DNA from: Flavobacteriales bacterium UBA2040
GTDB lineage: Bacteria; Bacteroidota; Bacteroidia; Flavobacteriales_D; Crocinitomicaceae
DNA: 6,940 nt
NCBI GenBank assembly: GCA_002332715.1
Contig: DDBE01000235.1
Span: 4,018 to 10,957, forward strand
Direction of reading: 5' to 3'
This document shows positions 5,769-6,940 of this stretch, in pieces. Position 1 is the first letter of the stretch; each line of letters opens with the position of its first letter. The notes beneath the pieces are model-generated. The model saw only the letters and a list, made by a program, of their open reading frames with translations, was not told the DNA's origin and ran no database searches. The translations under genes were made by a program, and so were the position numbers.

Positions 5769-6659
5769 TTACTTCTTAAAATTATCAGCAATAACCAAGT
5801 CCTTCGTTCCGTGTCCCCAAGAATAAAAACCTTCTCCAGATTTAATTCCTTTTTTGCCCGCCATTACCATATTTACCAATAATGGACAAGGTGCATATTT
5901 TGGATTTCCGAATCCATCGTGAAGTACATGAAGGATTGCCAAACAAACGTCTAATCCAATAAAATCAGCCAATTGCAACGGTCCCATCGGGTGTGCCATT
6001 CCTAATTTCATTACTTGGTCTATTTCATCAACACCAGCAACACCTTCATACAAAGTATAAATCGCTTCGTTGATCATTGGCATTAAAATACGGTTGGCAA
6101 CAAATCCTGGATAATCGTTCACCTCAACAGGGTTTTTCGATAATTTCTTCGACAAGTCCATAATGGAATTCGTTACATCATCTGAAGTGGAATAACCGCG
6201 AATGATTTCGACTAATTTCATCACAGGAACGGGATTCATAAAGTGCATCCCAATTACTTTATCCGGACGATCCGTCACCGCTGCGATTTTCGTAATGGAA
6301 ATAGAAGAAGTATTTGTGGCTAAAATCACTGATGTTGGTGTTACCTCACAAAGATTTTTAAAAATTTGCAATTTCAGATCCACATTTTCTGTTGCTGCTT
6401 CAACAACAAGATCAACTCCTTTAACACCAGCCTCCATGTCCGTGTAAGTGCTGATATTCGCTAAAGTTTCCGTTTTTTGCGCTTCTGTAATTTTCTCTTT
6501 TGCTACTTGACGATCCAGGTTCTTTTCGATAGTCGCCAATCCTTTTTCCAAAGATGCGAACTGAACATCAATCAAACTTACGTTATATCCAAATTGTGCG
6601 AAAGTATGTGCAATACCATTTCCCATAGTTCCCGCTCCGATTACAGCTACGTTTTTCAT
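5769..6659 (-). CDS. hbd: 3-hydroxybutyryl-CoA dehydrogenase
   Basis: This cytoplasmic enzyme interconverts 3-hydroxyacyl-CoA (typically 3-hydroxybutyryl-CoA) and acetoacetyl-CoA with NAD(H) or NADP(H). Its 296 residues match the usual single-domain-pair enzyme of about 280-300. The Rossmann motif VIGAGTMGNG (6-15) and D31 at the end of the second strand suggest NAD preference. The catalytic set has the spacing of human HAD (S137, H158, E170, N208): S118 in NTSS, H139 in GMHFMNPVPVMKLVE, E151, and N189 in DYPGFVANR. The C-terminal dimerisation domain has HPMGPLQLADFIGLD (223-237) and ends with KSGEGFYSWG (273-282). It could serve short-chain fatty-acid breakdown, amino-acid breakdown or synthesis of C4 units; no partner genes (thiolase, crotonase, acyl-CoA dehydrogenase) are adjacent to decide. 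It is monocistronic in the window, with its own promoter element and terminator. Confidence 0.93.
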   Translation of the reverse strand: MKNVAVIGAGTMGNGIAHTFAQFGYNVSLIDVQFASLEKGLATIEKNLDRQVAKEKITEAQKTETLANISTYTDMEAGVKGVDLVVEAATENVDLKLQIFKNLCEVTPTSVILATNTSSISITKIAAVTDRPDKVIGMHFMNPVPVMKLVEIIRGYSTSDDVTNSIMDLSKKLSKNPVEVNDYPGFVANRILMPMINEAIYTLYEGVAGVDEIDQVMKLGMAHPMGPLQLADFIGLDVCLAILHVLHDGFGNPKYAPCPLLVNMVMAGKKGIKSGEGFYSWGHGTKDLVIADNFKK

Positions 6660-6674
6660 TATTTATTTTTTTTG

Positions 6675-6682
6675 CAAATATA
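6675..6682 (-). promoter_or_regulatory. Bacteroidota -7 promoter element for the dehydrogenase gene
   Basis: On the minus strand the sequence is TATATTTG, an exact TAnnTTTG match, 15 bases upstream of the ATG, implying a leader of only about ten A-rich bases. No obvious -33 element is seen. Confidence 0.55.
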
Positions 6683-6828
6683 ATGATTTACTTCTATCCT
6701 TTTCTCGCAGAGTGGGACAGATGATAAGTAGTTTGGAAATGAAGGAGGATGAGTTTGGGTTTAAAAAATAATTCATCATTCAAAATTTGTTTCCCCATTT
6801 TTAGGGCGATTAAGGGGCAGGATTTACG

Positions 6829-6836
6829 TATCTTTA
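6829..6836 (+). promoter_or_regulatory. Probable -7 promoter element for the DCC-family gene
   Basis: TATCTTTA followed by CACC matches TAnnTTTG in all but the last base and lies four bases before the GTG start. The very short spacing would give a nearly leaderless message. It is a one-mismatch match, so only moderate support. Confidence 0.35.
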
Positions 6837-6840
6837 CACC

Positions 6841-6940
6841 GTGAAAAAAACACCAAATAAAATAGTTTTCTACGACGGTGATTGTGGGCTTTGCAACCGT
6901 TCCGTTCAGCTCATTCTAAAATACGAAAGAGATCACAGTA
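6841..6940 (+). CDS. DCC-family thiol-disulfide oxidoreductase, N-terminal part
   Basis: The first 33 codons are present and the gene runs off the window. After KKTPNK comes the strand IVFYDGDCGLCNRSVQLIL, with the D-G-x-C-x-x-C motif that defines the DCC (DUF393) family, a thioredoxin-like fold with two redox cysteines (C15 and C18). Members are small, about 110-150 residues, and are presumed thiol-disulfide oxidoreductases, though few have been studied. I chose the GTG because the motif then lies at the normal distance from the N-terminus and a promoter-like element sits just upstream. The gene is divergent from the dehydrogenase gene, with about 180 bp between them. Confidence 0.85.
   Translation, partial: MKKTPNKIVFYDGDCGLCNRSVQLILKYERDHS

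Noticed and set aside
6721..6771. Sixteen-codon plus-strand frame (MISSLEMKEDEFGFKK) between the divergent genes.
   Set aside because: Too short to support, with no recognisable promoter of its own. The interval is explained by the two divergent promoters.

Overview
The window looks like chromosome of a member of the Bacteroidota, most likely a flavobacterium-like organism. Three things point there. Several genes have a TAnnTTTG promoter element close upstream. Leaders are A-rich, without clear Shine-Dalgarno sequences. The gene families (WG-repeat protein, Bacteroidota-type TonB-like protein, Bacteroidota-style MFS tail, DCC-family protein) are typical of the group. Coding regions have moderate GC, while one interval (about 2180-3120) is strikingly AT-rich.

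Left part (1-1965, + strand): a tight three-gene run. The 3' end of a WG-repeat gene overlaps by one base (TAATG) a membrane-anchored protein with a TonB-like C-terminal domain. Four bases after its stop begins an AAC(3)-family N-acetyltransferase-like protein. The spacing implies one transcript.

Middle part (1966-3432): a rearranged stretch. On the minus strand lies the 5' part of a TerB-like gene whose reading frame runs into antisense of the acetyltransferase gene. Next come an AT-rich orphan gene for a small membrane protein (minus) and about 430 bp without a convincing gene. Then comes the last ~90 codons of an MFS transporter (plus) whose front is missing. Two broken genes on either side of AT-rich DNA suggest an insertion or replacement scar.

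Right part (3433-6940): menB (type II 1,4-dihydroxy-2-naphthoyl-CoA synthase of menaquinone synthesis) restarts normal gene order from its own promoter. It is followed 9 bp later by an exported alkaline-phosphatase-superfamily phosphoesterase and then by a four-helix membrane protein of unknown function. A hairpin terminator separates this run from a convergent 3-hydroxybutyryl-CoA dehydrogenase gene (minus). That gene is divergent from the start of a DCC-family thiol-disulfide oxidoreductase gene cut by the window edge.

The menaquinone and acyl-CoA genes are housekeeping. I did not find a convincing new defence, mobile or RNA system. The best leads are the scar region and its relics.
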